Below, piece after piece: positions 35,290 through 45,094 of a stretch of 64,000 bases of DNA. A program made the translations under genes and the position numbers. The stretch is from the NCBI GenBank assembly GCA_018267285.1, contig JAFDYU010000019.1:85959-149958 (forward strand), read 5' to 3'. Within the stretch, counting starts at the first letter, position 1. Each line of letters opens with the position of its first letter. The notes beneath the pieces are model-generated. The model had not been told where the DNA came from. It searched no databases and worked only from the letters and a program-made list of their open reading frames with translations. Source of the stretch: Bacteroidota bacterium (GTDB lineage: Bacteria > Bacteroidota > Bacteroidia > Cytophagales > Cyclobacteriaceae).

Positions 35290-36312
35290 ATGAAAGATTT
35301 GTCTGAATTAAAGTCCTTGCTTGCAGCACCGAAACGGGTGGCTATTGTTATGCACTTTAAACCCGATGCCGATGCCCTGGGTTCTTCACTGGGTCTTGCG
35401 GGTTTCTTAAAAAAGAAAGGCCACCAGGTTGAGGTGGTTTCCCCGAGCGATTTTCCCGAATTTCTTTCCTGGATGAAAGGTTCGGAAAACGTAACAGCCC
35501 TTTCAAAGAAATCGAATGAGCCCTTTGCCAAAGCTTCAAAAATATTTGCCGAAGCCGACATTATTTTCTGTTTAGACTTTTCCAGCTTAGGTAGGATAAA
35601 GGAATTAGGCGAGGAAGTAAAAAAATCCGGTGCCGTAAAAGTGATGGTCGATCACCACCTGGAGCCCGAGGATTTTGCCGATTTCAGAAAATGGGATGTA
35701 ACGGCAGCTTCCACCGCTCAATTGGTATTTGAATTTATTGAGGAGATAGGTGAAAAAAATTTGATCGACAGTTCAATAGCCGATTGCCTGTACGCAGGCT
35801 TGATGACCGACACGGGCAGTTTCAGGCACAACAACACTACCGCGCGCGAGTTTAGGGTGGCGCAAGAGGTGGTTGCCCTGGGTGCGAATCCAAGCGAAGT
35901 TGCCCGGCTTGTTTACGACACGAATTCGCTCTCGCGCCTGAGGCTCATTGGGTTTGCATTAAGCCAGCGCCTTACCGTGCTGCCCGAATTTTGTGTAGCG
36001 TACATCGCCCTTTCGCAAGAAGATTTAAAAAAACTGGACGCACAGACGGGCGATACCGAAGGGCTGGTTAACTACGGGCTGTCGATAAAAGGTGTCCAAA
36101 TGGCAGTTTTGATGTACGACCGAGGCGAAGAAATCAAAATTTCTTTCCGATCTTTGGGGGCTTTTTCAGTGAACGACTTTGCCCGTAAGCACTTTGAAGG
36201 CGGGGGGCACAGTAATGCTGCAGGCGGATCGTCTAAACAAAACCTGAAGCAGACACTTGAAAAGTTTTTATCACTACTGCCTGAATATAAAGAACGATTA
36301 ATCAACAACTAA
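35290..36312 (+). CDS. nrnA: DHH/DHHA1 phosphoesterase, NrnA-type oligoribonuclease/pAp phosphatase
   Basis: DHH-superfamily phosphoesterase, 340 aa. Motif I HFKPDADALGSS near 19-30, the CLDF block near 95, the DHH triad VDHHLEP near 118-124, and the DHHA1 RNA-binding tail with GGGHSNAAGG (about 302-311) are all present. Family members hydrolyse short RNAs and the sulfur by-product pAp, and some also cleave cyclic-di-AMP. Which substrate dominates here is not readable from sequence. It heads a run of FKBP lipoprotein genes. Confidence 0.85.
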   Translation: MKDLSELKSLLAAPKRVAIVMHFKPDADALGSSLGLAGFLKKKGHQVEVVSPSDFPEFLSWMKGSENVTALSKKSNEPFAKASKIFAEADIIFCLDFSSLGRIKELGEEVKKSGAVKVMVDHHLEPEDFADFRKWDVTAASTAQLVFEFIEEIGEKNLIDSSIADCLYAGLMTDTGSFRHNNTTAREFRVAQEVVALGANPSEVARLVYDTNSLSRLRLIGFALSQRLTVLPEFCVAYIALSQEDLKKLDAQTGDTEGLVNYGLSIKGVQMAVLMYDRGEEIKISFRSLGAFSVNDFARKHFEGGGHSNAAGGSSKQNLKQTLEKFLSLLPEYKERLINN

Positions 36313-36328
36313 CCATTTCAATTTACTC

Positions 36329-37252
36329 ATGAAAAATTCATTGTTTGTTTTTCTGTCATTATTAATCATATCGGTTTCATGCTCCAATCAACGCGAAACG
36401 GCTTCCGGTCAAAAATTCACCGTTATCAAAAAAGGCGATGGTAAGGAAGTGGATAAAAATAAAATACTGGTGCTTAGTTTTTTGATGAAAGATTCGAAAG
36501 ACTCGGTTTGGAACGACTCGAAAAAAACCGGGTATCCGTGGCTGGTGCAGAAGAAAGCTATTGCAAAAGAGCAAGGCAAACTTTTTGAAGTGATTACCAT
36601 GCTTACCCAAGGCGATAGCGCCACCTTCAGCATGTCGGCTGTAGATTTTTTTGTAAACTCCTTTCATCAGATAATCCCTCCAAAAGTTGATTCTGCTTCG
36701 TTGTTCACGTTTTATTTTTCGTTGAACAATGCACTCGACAGTGGCGAACAGGTACAAAAATTTCAGGAAGCACTGGTGGCCAAGCAGAATGAAAAAATGC
36801 AGAAGCAGCTGCAAGAGCAGTTGGGCAAAGACACGATTGCCATTGATGATTATCTGAAAGAGAAAAATATTGTTGCTCTAAAAACGAAATCCGGATTGCG
36901 GTATGTGGTGACCAAGCCCGGTGCAGGTGCGATGGCAAAAGCCGGGCAGACGGTAAAGGTGGACTATGCCGGACATGTGTTGAATGGAAAATATTTCGAC
37001 ACCAGCATTGAATCGGTAGCCAAAAAAGAAAACCTTCATCAAGAGGGCAGAACATATTCTCCGTATGAATTTGTGCTCGGTCGTGGAGGGGTAATCCGCG
37101 GGTGGGATGAAGTATTGCAGTTGATGAACAAAGGAGAGAAAATAACCGTGTACATCCCTTCTCCGTTAGGCTACGGCAGCATGAGGCGCAGCGATGTGAT
37201 TGTAGAGAATTCTATTTTGGTCTTTGATATGGAATTGATGAACGTGAAGTGA
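36329..37252 (+). CDS. FKBP-type lipoprotein peptidyl-prolyl isomerase
   Basis: 307 aa. A lipoprotein signal with Cys at the end of LIISVSC anchors the protein in the membrane. The N-terminal half (about 25-160) is a degenerate FKBP-like domain. The C-terminal half (about 185-307) is a standard FKBP with VKVDYAGHVLNGKYFDTS and VIRGWDEVLQLMNKGEKI plus PLGYGS. Therefore one active isomerase module and one likely structural module. First of three tandem genes of this type; the next overlaps it as TGATG. Confidence 0.88.
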   Translation: MKNSLFVFLSLLIISVSCSNQRETASGQKFTVIKKGDGKEVDKNKILVLSFLMKDSKDSVWNDSKKTGYPWLVQKKAIAKEQGKLFEVITMLTQGDSATFSMSAVDFFVNSFHQIIPPKVDSASLFTFYFSLNNALDSGEQVQKFQEALVAKQNEKMQKQLQEQLGKDTIAIDDYLKEKNIVALKTKSGLRYVVTKPGAGAMAKAGQTVKVDYAGHVLNGKYFDTSIESVAKKENLHQEGRTYSPYEFVLGRGGVIRGWDEVLQLMNKGEKITVYIPSPLGYGSMRRSDVIVENSILVFDMELMNVK

Positions 37253-38115
37253 TGAAAAACACCTTACTCTTAATTATTGTACTTGCCGGCCTGTTTATCT
37301 CTTGTGCCCGGCATTTGGATAACCCTGCATTCACCCAATATCAATTAGACACGGCCAGTATTAGCTCCTACATCCGGAAAAATAATATCATTGCTACAAA
37401 ACTCAACTCAGGAGTTTGGTTTGCGGTAGATTCCGCAACCGTGGGCACAAGGGCTACATTTACTGATTCTGTGATGGTAACCTATAAAATGAAACTGCTA
37501 CCAAATGAAACCGTGGTAGACGAATCTTCCAACATAGTAACCTTTGGACTTGCCAACCTGATTGGAGGCATACAACTGGCAATGCCTTATTATCAATTAG
37601 GCAGCAAGGGCAGGATTTTTATTCCTTCTTACTACGGTTATCAGGATGTTTCTATGGGAAGCATCCCGGCAAACTCCAATCTGATTTTTGAATTTAAACT
37701 GTCGGGTATAAAAGATTATAAATTGACTTCGGACATTTCTTCTATCGATAATTATATTAAAAATAATTCTTTTACAAATGTAATTTCAGATCCAAGTGGC
37801 CTTCGTTACAAGGTTGACTCTGTCGGCTCCGGATCACTAATTCCGATGTTGTCGGATTCGGTAATTGTCAATTATTCCTTGTCGCTGCTGAGTGGAGAAG
37901 TAGTTCAACCATTCACCAAACAGCCTATAAAATATTTACTTGAAGATCAGGTTTTAGCCTGGAAAATAGGGTTGCCGGAAGTGCCCGAGGGGAGTTATGT
38001 TACATTATTTGTTCCTTCGAGCCTTGGGTTTGGCTCGGGTGTGGTGGGGAACAATGGCGCCAGATATGCTAACCTAATTTACCATATTAAACTGTTGAAA
38101 GTTAACCGACATTAA
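37252..38115 (+). CDS. FKBP-like lipoprotein with two divergent domains
   Basis: 287 aa from ATG 37252. The lipobox is LAGLFISC. Two FKBP-like segments (about 50-150 and 170-287) can be traced through VMVTYKMKLLPNETVVDES, GGIQLAMPYYQLGSKGR and VIVNYSLSLLSGEVVQ, ending with the ANLIYHIKLLKV strand. Both lack several of the aromatic residues of active FKBPs, so catalysis is doubtful. Likely a periplasmic or outer-membrane chaperone-type protein. Confidence 0.8.
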   Translation: MKNTLLLIIVLAGLFISCARHLDNPAFTQYQLDTASISSYIRKNNIIATKLNSGVWFAVDSATVGTRATFTDSVMVTYKMKLLPNETVVDESSNIVTFGLANLIGGIQLAMPYYQLGSKGRIFIPSYYGYQDVSMGSIPANSNLIFEFKLSGIKDYKLTSDISSIDNYIKNNSFTNVISDPSGLRYKVDSVGSGSLIPMLSDSVIVNYSLSLLSGEVVQPFTKQPIKYLLEDQVLAWKIGLPEVPEGSYVTLFVPSSLGFGSGVVGNNGARYANLIYHIKLLKVNRH

Positions 38116-38137
38116 CACCGCGATTGAGGAACAGCTA

Positions 38138-39037
38138 ATGAGATTTGATTTTACAAACCGAATTTCACCAATCCTCTTGTCTGTGGGCTTACTATTAGGA
38201 GCATGCCAGAGCGATAGCCTCATCAGCTCCAAGGCTCAGTTTAAAATAGACACTACTTCAATAGGTTCATTTTTACAACAGCAAGGGATCGCTGCCACAA
38301 AAATACAGGAAGGGATGTGGTTTATTATCGACTCCGCGGCACTCGGTGTTTATCCGGTGCCATCAGACTCTGTAACGTTTTCGTACACGGCACAACTGAT
38401 CCCCTCGCTTTCTTTGATTGATTCGGCAACCGAAACGGAGTTGCTCTCCACCATCATTGCCGGGTGGCAACTGGGGCTGGCGCGGTTTCCCTCCGGTAGC
38501 AAAGGTAGGCTGTTTGTTCCTTCGGGTTTGGCGTTTGGCACATCGGCACATCGGGGCATTCCACCCAACTCAAATTTAATTTACAACGTAAAATCGTTTC
38601 GGGTGGTGCCGGTTACCGGAGATCACCTCGCAACGGATATGCAAACCATAGCCGGCTACATCAGCAGCATTTCAGATTCTTTGGTTGCCAAAAAGATTAA
38701 AGTGGTCAACGATGGTTCGGATATACTGTATGCTTTGGTTGACAGTGCAGCTACGCTGGGCAACAAACCTACGCTGGATGACTCGGTTCAGGTTACGTAC
38801 AATGTGAGATACCTTAAAGCGGATACAATATTCTATACAGCCACTTCAAAACTTCTATTAAAAGATCAAAACACATCCTGGAAGATTACACTTCCAAAAA
38901 TACGCGAAGGCTATCAGTTTACCATGTACGTACCCTCGGGCTATGCGTATGGAAATCTGGCCACTTCTTTAGGTGGTGTAAAAATACCTGCCAATTCCAA
39001 TCTGCAGTACCAAATTATACTCACTAAAGTTTACTGA
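38138..39037 (+). CDS. FKBP-like lipoprotein with two divergent domains
   Basis: 299 aa, third of the tandem set, sharing layout with the preceding gene: lipobox GLLLGAC, then two FKBP-like halves (about 55-150 and 180-299), with AGWQLGLARFPSGSKGR and IPPNSNLIYNV in the first, and VQVTYNVRYLKADTIF and IPANSNLQYQIILTKV in the second. Catalytic aromatics are largely missing. The rdgB start overlaps its stop by one base (TGATG). Confidence 0.8.
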   Translation: MRFDFTNRISPILLSVGLLLGACQSDSLISSKAQFKIDTTSIGSFLQQQGIAATKIQEGMWFIIDSAALGVYPVPSDSVTFSYTAQLIPSLSLIDSATETELLSTIIAGWQLGLARFPSGSKGRLFVPSGLAFGTSAHRGIPPNSNLIYNVKSFRVVPVTGDHLATDMQTIAGYISSISDSLVAKKIKVVNDGSDILYALVDSAATLGNKPTLDDSVQVTYNVRYLKADTIFYTATSKLLLKDQNTSWKITLPKIREGYQFTMYVPSGYAYGNLATSLGGVKIPANSNLQYQIILTKVY

Positions 39038-39618
39038 TGAAACTTTGTTTCGCCACCAACAATACACACAAGCTTGATGAGGTGAGTAGCCTGCTTGGTG
39101 TGAAAATGGGATTGCTCAGCTTGAAAGACATCGGATGCACGGAGGAGCTCGAAGAAAGCACCGGAACCATCAGCGGTAACTCCCGGCAAAAAGCGGAATA
39201 TGTTTTTAAGAAATACAAGGTGAGTTGTTTTGCAGACGACTCGGGTTTGGAAGTGGAAGCGCTTAACGGAGCACCCGGGGTTGACTCAGCTATCTATGCC
39301 GGCCCACAGCGAAGCCACGAGGACAATATTAATTTGTTACTGAAAAACCTTGCCGGAGTTATTAATCGAAAAGCCAGATTCATCACCATTATTACACTTG
39401 TTACGCCCGGTTTAGTTAAGCAGTTTAAAGGTACAGTTGAAGGGGAAATCCTTCATGCGAAAACAGGCAGTGCCGGTTTTGGTTACGATCCTGTTTTTAA
39501 ACCCAACGGCTTTTCGAAAACGCTTGCACAAATGACGATGGATGAAAAAAATAAAATCAGCCATCGTGCCCGAGCGATGACTGAACTGATAAATTTTTTA
39601 ACTTCCCATCCGATTTGA
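39037..39618 (+). CDS. rdgB: XTP/dITP pyrophosphatase (non-canonical purine NTPase)
   Basis: Removes inosine and xanthosine triphosphates from the nucleotide pool. The 193-aa sequence shows the HAM1/RdgB blocks FATNNTHKLDEV at 4-15, FADDSGLEVEALNGAPGV near 67-84, and GFGYDPVF near 148-155. Length is normal. It overlaps the preceding gene by one base and is followed 2 bp later by udk. Confidence 0.94.
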   Translation: MKLCFATNNTHKLDEVSSLLGVKMGLLSLKDIGCTEELEESTGTISGNSRQKAEYVFKKYKVSCFADDSGLEVEALNGAPGVDSAIYAGPQRSHEDNINLLLKNLAGVINRKARFITIITLVTPGLVKQFKGTVEGEILHAKTGSAGFGYDPVFKPNGFSKTLAQMTMDEKNKISHRARAMTELINFLTSHPI

Positions 39619-39620
39619 GC

Positions 39621-40238
39621 ATGAAGAAACCTTTTACCATCGGGATAACGGGCGGGAGCGGATCGGGCAAGACCTTTTTCTTGCAGGGGCTTTCCACTCA
39701 TTTCAAACCAAGTGAAATGTGTCTGATTTCGCAAGACAACTATTACAAACCCCGCGATCAGCAGCCGATTGATGAAAATGGAGTTAAGAATTTCGACCTC
39801 CCCGTTTCTATCGACCGCGAAACTTTTCTAAAGGATTTATTGCTCTTGAAATCCGGTCAGAATGTAATTAAAAAAGAATACACCTTTAACAACCCTTCGG
39901 CCACCCCCAAACAACTGGAGTTTAAAACAGCTCCCATTCTTATTGTGGAAGGCTTGTTTGTTCAGTACTTCGAAGAGATTGCCAACGAGTTGGATTTAAA
40001 AATTTTTATTGAGGCAAAAGACCACATCAAGTTGGGCAGGCGCATCAAACGCGATCAGGTGGAGCGCGGTTACGATATTGACGATGTGCTCTATCGCTAT
40101 CAATACCATGTTATGCCAATCTACGAATCGCAGATAGAACCACTCAAGCACTATGCCGACCTGGTTATCCCCAACAATAGTAATTTCGATAAAGCGCTTG
40201 AAGTTTTGAAAGGCTATCTTGCTACGCTGCTGCGTTGA
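39621..40238 (+). CDS. udk: uridine kinase
   Basis: P-loop kinase phosphorylating uridine/cytidine. Start ATG 39621 is chosen (a TTG 6 nt upstream is the alternative), giving MKKPFTIGITGGSGSGKT with the Walker A motif at 10-17. The SQDNYYKP block (about 34-41) and RRIKRDQVERG lid near 143 match Udk. Length (205 aa) is usual. It continues the rdgB transcription unit. Confidence 0.9.
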   Translation: MKKPFTIGITGGSGSGKTFFLQGLSTHFKPSEMCLISQDNYYKPRDQQPIDENGVKNFDLPVSIDRETFLKDLLLLKSGQNVIKKEYTFNNPSATPKQLEFKTAPILIVEGLFVQYFEEIANELDLKIFIEAKDHIKLGRRIKRDQVERGYDIDDVLYRYQYHVMPIYESQIEPLKHYADLVIPNNSNFDKALEVLKGYLATLLR

Positions 40239-40245
40239 CTTCAGT

Positions 40246-41559
40246 ATGTTGAAGAAAGTTTTAATCATAACCTACTATTGGCCACCGGCCGGAGGCATCG
40301 CTGTTCAGCGCTGGGTTAAGTTTGCAAAATACTTACGCGAATATGATTGGGAACCCGTGATCTATACGGTTAGCAATGGAAATTATCGGCTACTGGATCA
40401 CTCTAAATCGAATGAAACCCCGGCAGGCACACAAATAATCAAACGCCCTATTTGGGAACCTCATCATCTATACCATTTTTTTTCGCGTACAAAGCATAGC
40501 TCGGGCGGGCGTGATTATATTAAATCAAAAGAAACGATTTCGTTTATTCAAAGGGTATCTATTTGGTTTCGCGGAAATTTTTTTATTCCCGATGCACGGG
40601 CTATGTGGATAAAACCCTCGATTAAATTTTTATCGAAATATTTAACTGAAAACTCCGTTGATGCGATTGTTTCTACCGGCCCACCTCACAGCATGCACCG
40701 TATTGCCTATGGCTTGAAAAAAAAATTGAACTTACCCTGGCTTGCTGATTTCAGAGACCCGTGGACGACCATGGACTATTACAAAGATCTTATGCTGACA
40801 TCGTGGGCAAACCGCAGACACCATAAATTAGAACTGGAAGTGTTGCAAACTGCAGACGCTGTTGTAGTGGTTGGTAATTCGATGAAAAAAGAATTTGAAG
40901 CGAAGCGAAAAAGCCCGGTTAATTTAATTACAAACGGTTACGATGAATCTGATTTTGCAAACCATAAAACTATAAAACCGGATGCCGAATTTTCCATAGT
41001 ACACATCGGCTCGCTTTACCAACGAAGAAACCCCGTGGCGCTCTGGCGCGCAATGGCCGAACTAAAAAAAGAAAACCACCGCTGTATGGATTTTCTGAAA
41101 GTAAAACTGATTGGCAAGGTAGATCCGGATATTCTCGACCATGTCCGTTCGGTTGGGTTGGAGTCCTATATCGAATGGATAGATCATCTTCCGCACCAAG
41201 AAGCAGTTGCCGCGATGATGTCGGCTCGGGTTTTACTTCTGCCCATCGATAATTTTGATGGAGCACAGTGGGTGCTCACCGGAAAATTATTCGAATATCT
41301 CGCTGCCGCCCGCCCGATCCTCTGCATAGGCCCGGTTGATGGCGATGCCGCACAAGTGATTAAAAGTGCCAACGCAGGGGCCACCTTTAATTTTAACGAT
41401 GCCCGCGGAATTAAAAATTATTTAATCGAATTGTATTTGCGGTTTCAACAAAATGAATTACAGCTTACTGCGGGCACTAATCAAATGTATTCGCACCGGA
41501 ATTTAACAAGGCAAGTAGCAGTGATCCTGAATCGAATTACTCAAAAGCAACACGCATAA
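40246..41559 (+). CDS. glycosyltransferase (GT4-like)
   Basis: 437 aa from ATG 40246 (a longer frame begins 27 nt upstream inside udk). The N-terminal YYWPPAGGIAVQRW motif is seen in surface-polysaccharide GT-B enzymes, and the C-terminal ARPILCIGPVDGDA near 370 matches donor-sugar binding in group 1 transferases. Probably adds a sugar to a cell-surface glycan; donor and acceptor are unknown. First gene of the glycan cluster. Confidence 0.85.
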   Translation: MLKKVLIITYYWPPAGGIAVQRWVKFAKYLREYDWEPVIYTVSNGNYRLLDHSKSNETPAGTQIIKRPIWEPHHLYHFFSRTKHSSGGRDYIKSKETISFIQRVSIWFRGNFFIPDARAMWIKPSIKFLSKYLTENSVDAIVSTGPPHSMHRIAYGLKKKLNLPWLADFRDPWTTMDYYKDLMLTSWANRRHHKLELEVLQTADAVVVVGNSMKKEFEAKRKSPVNLITNGYDESDFANHKTIKPDAEFSIVHIGSLYQRRNPVALWRAMAELKKENHRCMDFLKVKLIGKVDPDILDHVRSVGLESYIEWIDHLPHQEAVAAMMSARVLLLPIDNFDGAQWVLTGKLFEYLAAARPILCIGPVDGDAAQVIKSANAGATFNFNDARGIKNYLIELYLRFQQNELQLTAGTNQMYSHRNLTRQVAVILNRITQKQHA

Positions 41560-41605
41560 AAGTTTAAAAAAGTTATTGCATTTTTGCAGACTTAAATTTC
41601 AAGCT

Positions 41606-42766
41606 ATGATCAAAGTCCTCACCGTAGTGGGCGCACGCCCACAATTTATTAAAGCGGCTGCTATTAGCCGGGCTATCCGTCAAGAATATAGTTCTCGAAT
41701 AAACGAAGTTTTGCTGCATACCGGGCAACACTACGATCCGGAGATGAATCAGGTTTTTTTTGAAGAACTGGGGTTACCCCAAGAAGATTACAACCTAAAC
41801 GTAGGTTCGGGCACACACGCAGTTCAGACGGCCGCCATCATGGTGGGGATTGAAGAAATTTTACTTAAAGAAAAACCCGATTGCCTTTTGCTCTATGGCG
41901 ACACCAATTCCACACTGGCAGGTGCCGTAGCGGCATCGAAGTTGCACATACCCATTGTGCACGTTGAGGGCGGTGTGCGATCGTATAATAAAGGAATGCC
42001 CGAAGAAGTTAATCGGGTAATGTGCGATCACTTGTCAACTTTGATTTTCGTTCCTACCAAAAGTGGTATGGAAAGTTTGCGGCACGAAGGTTTTAAAGAA
42101 CTCAACCAGCCTCCCTTTACGCCCGATAACCCAAAGGTCTATCATTGCGGAGACATCATGTACGATAACAGTTTATTGTTGGCCGAAGTTGCCAAACGGA
42201 AATCAACTATTCTTGATTTGCACAACCTCCGAAACAAAAAATTTGCATTAGTAACGATGCACCGCCCGGAAAATGTGGACGACCGCGAAACACTGGGCAA
42301 CTTATTCCGGACGTTCAACGATATTTCAATCGAAGAAAAGATTGAGGTAATTGTGCCGCTTCATCCGCGCACCAAAAAAGTATTTGATGAATCGGTTTCC
42401 AATGAAATTAAAGACAAAGTTCGTTCGAACCCTTTGCTGAAAATTATTCCACCCGTTTCGTTTTTGGATATCACCGCTCTGGAGATGGAAGCCGAGATTG
42501 TGCTTACCGACTCAGGCGGAGTGCAAAAAGAAGCTTACTATTTTAAGAAGCCGTGTGTGATCATGATGAAAAAAACAGCTTGGGTGGAGTTGGAACAAAG
42601 CGGCACGGCCGTGGTTACAAGCAATCAACCCGAAAAAATCAGGACGGCTTTTAAATCGCTGATGGCGAAAAAAAATAAAATGACTTTCCCTGAAATTTTT
42701 GGTGACGGCAAAGCTTCTGCATTCATTTGCGAACGAATGATTGAAAATTTCTCAACTACGAAGTGA
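41606..42766 (+). CDS. wecB: UDP-N-acetylglucosamine 2-epimerase (non-hydrolysing)
   Basis: Converts UDP-GlcNAc to UDP-ManNAc. Start ATG 41606 gives MIKVLTVVGARPQFIKAAA, the usual N-terminus. GDTNSTLAG near 93-101, HVEGGVRSYNKGMPEE and TDSGGVQKEAY near 303-313 are signature blocks. The length (386 aa) fits the bacterial enzyme. UDP-ManNAc would feed surface polysaccharide assembled by the neighbouring genes. Overlaps the flippase gene by 4 nt (GTGA). Confidence 0.94.
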   Translation: MIKVLTVVGARPQFIKAAAISRAIRQEYSSRINEVLLHTGQHYDPEMNQVFFEELGLPQEDYNLNVGSGTHAVQTAAIMVGIEEILLKEKPDCLLLYGDTNSTLAGAVAASKLHIPIVHVEGGVRSYNKGMPEEVNRVMCDHLSTLIFVPTKSGMESLRHEGFKELNQPPFTPDNPKVYHCGDIMYDNSLLLAEVAKRKSTILDLHNLRNKKFALVTMHRPENVDDRETLGNLFRTFNDISIEEKIEVIVPLHPRTKKVFDESVSNEIKDKVRSNPLLKIIPPVSFLDITALEMEAEIVLTDSGGVQKEAYYFKKPCVIMMKKTAWVELEQSGTAVVTSNQPEKIRTAFKSLMAKKNKMTFPEIFGDGKASAFICERMIENFSTTK

Positions 42767-44208
42767 TTACTAAAAAATTTGTAAGAAACTCACTTATTTA
42801 TACGGTGGCGGGTTCGCTGCCGATGGCCAGTGCTATTATTCTGTTGCCTTTTTACACCAATTATCTTTCTACTTCGCTTTACGGTGCGCTCGCTATTTAT
42901 ACCAGCTTTTCACTGTTGGTTCAAATTTTAATCACGTATAGTTTTGATACGGCTGTTTATATTTATTTTCACGACTTTAAGCACGACAAACAAAAGTTAG
43001 CAACGTACATCAGTTCTGCTTTTGGGTTTATGCTATTGGTTAGCGCTGCAGTGCTGCTTGTTTCTTTTCCGTTTGGCAATTTTATTTTAAAACTCATCCC
43101 TTCCCACTCAGCCATGCAGTTTTATCCGTATGGATTGATCTCCGTTGGTTCGGGCATTTTTCAGGGAATCATTAAAGTAAACAGCAGCTTGTTGCAAACG
43201 CAGGAAAGGGCAGGGACGTTTTTTAAAATTAATTTATTTTCATTTTCGTTCATCGCGCTCTTCACCCTACTTGGATTGATTTTTTTCCCCGACAATTTAA
43301 TCGGCCCAATTCTTGGCAGGCTGATTGGTGTTGGCTTAGTGGGCGGGTGGGTTTTATTCAGTGTGTACACAGAATTTGGTTTTCATTTTGATTTTCAGTT
43401 GTTAAAGCAAACTATCGGATTTAATAATCCTTCCCTGCTGTACCAACTGATACAGTGGTTTAACAATTATTACGACCGGGTTCTGCTTTTGTTTTTTTTG
43501 CCGCTCTCACAAATTGGTATTTACGACCTGGCCGTGAAGTGCCTGCTATCGGTAGAATTTGTTCTTACCGGGTTTTACAATTCCTTTTACCCCAAAGTGT
43601 TGGGTATGCTTGCGTTGCAACCAGAAAAAAAATCAACCGTTGAGATTAACCGATACTACAACGGTCTTACGGCTGTAACGGTGCTTTTGGTAACTTTTGG
43701 AATCTTCGCACTGCCCATAGCCATTCAATGGTTTGTAAATAAACCAGGCTACCTGGCTTCGATTCCGTTGTTGCCACTCATTGCCATAACGTATTTGTTT
43801 CGGGTGCTGCGGCTGTACATGGCTATGCCTTATGCGGCTGTAAAATTTTACAAACCCTTACCAATTTATTATTTAATTATCGTGTCAATAAAAATTGCCG
43901 GAATGTTTTTGTTGATTCCACAATTTGGTTTGCGCGGAGCTGTATTCGCAACCTGGATTGGTTATGCGGCAGAGATCATAATCCTTTATTTTGGAATACG
44001 AAGTAAGTTCCTTTTTGAGTTTAATGCACTTAAATTGATTTTGATACCCGTAGTTATAGCAACTATAATCTTATTGGTGGAACAGACTTTTGGAAGCCAA
44101 TTACCTCTGCTCACGCACACTGCGTACATAATTTTTGGAATGGCTTTACTGGCTTGGGGGTATCGGAATGAATTAAAAGTTTTTACCTGGACAAAGATTT
44201 TAAAATGA
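42763..44208 (+). CDS. Wzx-like oligosaccharide flippase
   Basis: 481-aa membrane protein of the polysaccharide biosynthesis/MATE-like (Wzx) superfamily, with about 14 hydrophobic segments. It begins at GTG 42763, overlapping wecB. It is expected to flip lipid-linked glycan units across the inner membrane. No substrate-specific residue is known. It is followed by an overlapping methyltransferase gene. Confidence 0.85.
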   Translation: MITKKFVRNSLIYTVAGSLPMASAIILLPFYTNYLSTSLYGALAIYTSFSLLVQILITYSFDTAVYIYFHDFKHDKQKLATYISSAFGFMLLVSAAVLLVSFPFGNFILKLIPSHSAMQFYPYGLISVGSGIFQGIIKVNSSLLQTQERAGTFFKINLFSFSFIALFTLLGLIFFPDNLIGPILGRLIGVGLVGGWVLFSVYTEFGFHFDFQLLKQTIGFNNPSLLYQLIQWFNNYYDRVLLLFFLPLSQIGIYDLAVKCLLSVEFVLTGFYNSFYPKVLGMLALQPEKKSTVEINRYYNGLTAVTVLLVTFGIFALPIAIQWFVNKPGYLASIPLLPLIAITYLFRVLRLYMAMPYAAVKFYKPLPIYYLIIVSIKIAGMFLLIPQFGLRGAVFATWIGYAAEIIILYFGIRSKFLFEFNALKLILIPVVIATIILLVEQTFGSQLPLLTHTAYIIFGMALLAWGYRNELKVFTWTKILK

Positions 44209-45080
44209 GCAGTTTTCTACCAACACTTTTCAGATCGCTCAACGCACATCTCATCACCACGCGCTACGAATGGGTGCGAAAGCCGCTTAAAGTACATTTG
44301 CTGCTTTCCCGATGGATGGGAAAAAGGTCTCTAAAAAAAATAATTTCTACCGATTGGGTTGTGATTCACAATTTTGATCACAACCTGAAATTGAAATTAG
44401 ACCGATCGCGCGTTATGGGCTCTGCGCTTTACTGGTCGGGGCTTCACGAAGTACGCGAGTTTATTTACCTCCATCGTTTTTTAAAAAAAGATATGGTAGC
44501 CATTGATGTGGGTGCTAACCTGGGCGAGTACACCGTGTTTATGGCAAAACGCCTTGGCGAGGGCAGTGTCTATTCGTTCGAACCCATGAGCTCCACCCGG
44601 CAACAGTTGGAAGAAAATATTAAACTCAATCAATTTAAAAATGTAGTTGTTGTTGGCCATGGTTTGTCGGACCGTGAACATCAGTTGCAAATTCACGAAG
44701 TAGACGATGCCCACGAAGGCCTGGCAACTTTTTATCTGGGCGATCGAAAAGTGAAAAATTCGTTTGAAGTACAACTCAAAAAACTGGATGACGAAATTGA
44801 ATCGCTTGGAATTAAAAAAATAGATTTCATTAAAATTGATGTGGAAGGAAGTGAGCTCCCTGCACTCAAAGGATCTTTGCAGTCTATAAACAAATGGAAG
44901 CCGATAATCTTGGTTGAGGTTAACGAACCTACTTACCGGGCAGCGGGCTATTCGCTCGATGAACTGCAACGTTTCTTCAGCGAGATCAACTACAAGCCTC
45001 ACCAAATTTCAAAAAACGGATCGCTGGTTTCGGTAAACAAATTGCCGGCCTTTGGCAATATTGTATTTGTACCCTCGTGA
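44205..45080 (+). CDS. FkbM-family methyltransferase
   Basis: 291 aa. The SAM-binding motif I is AIDVGANLGEYTVFMAKRL (about 97-115). The later KIDVEGSELPALKG block (about 215-228) is the hallmark of FkbM methyltransferases. These O-methylate sugars in many surface glycan clusters. The ATG overlaps the flippase stop (ATGA), indicating the same operon. Confidence 0.88.
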   Translation: MSSFLPTLFRSLNAHLITTRYEWVRKPLKVHLLLSRWMGKRSLKKIISTDWVVIHNFDHNLKLKLDRSRVMGSALYWSGLHEVREFIYLHRFLKKDMVAIDVGANLGEYTVFMAKRLGEGSVYSFEPMSSTRQQLEENIKLNQFKNVVVVGHGLSDREHQLQIHEVDDAHEGLATFYLGDRKVKNSFEVQLKKLDDEIESLGIKKIDFIKIDVEGSELPALKGSLQSINKWKPIILVEVNEPTYRAAGYSLDELQRFFSEINYKPHQISKNGSLVSVNKLPAFGNIVFVPS

Positions 45081-45094
45081 TTTTTTGGACTGCC

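Noticed and set aside
45077-45094. GTG start for the glycosyltransferase
   Set aside because: It would add six residues before the family-standard MKLLFLTPWYP start, although it overlaps the upstream stop; kept as an alternative only.
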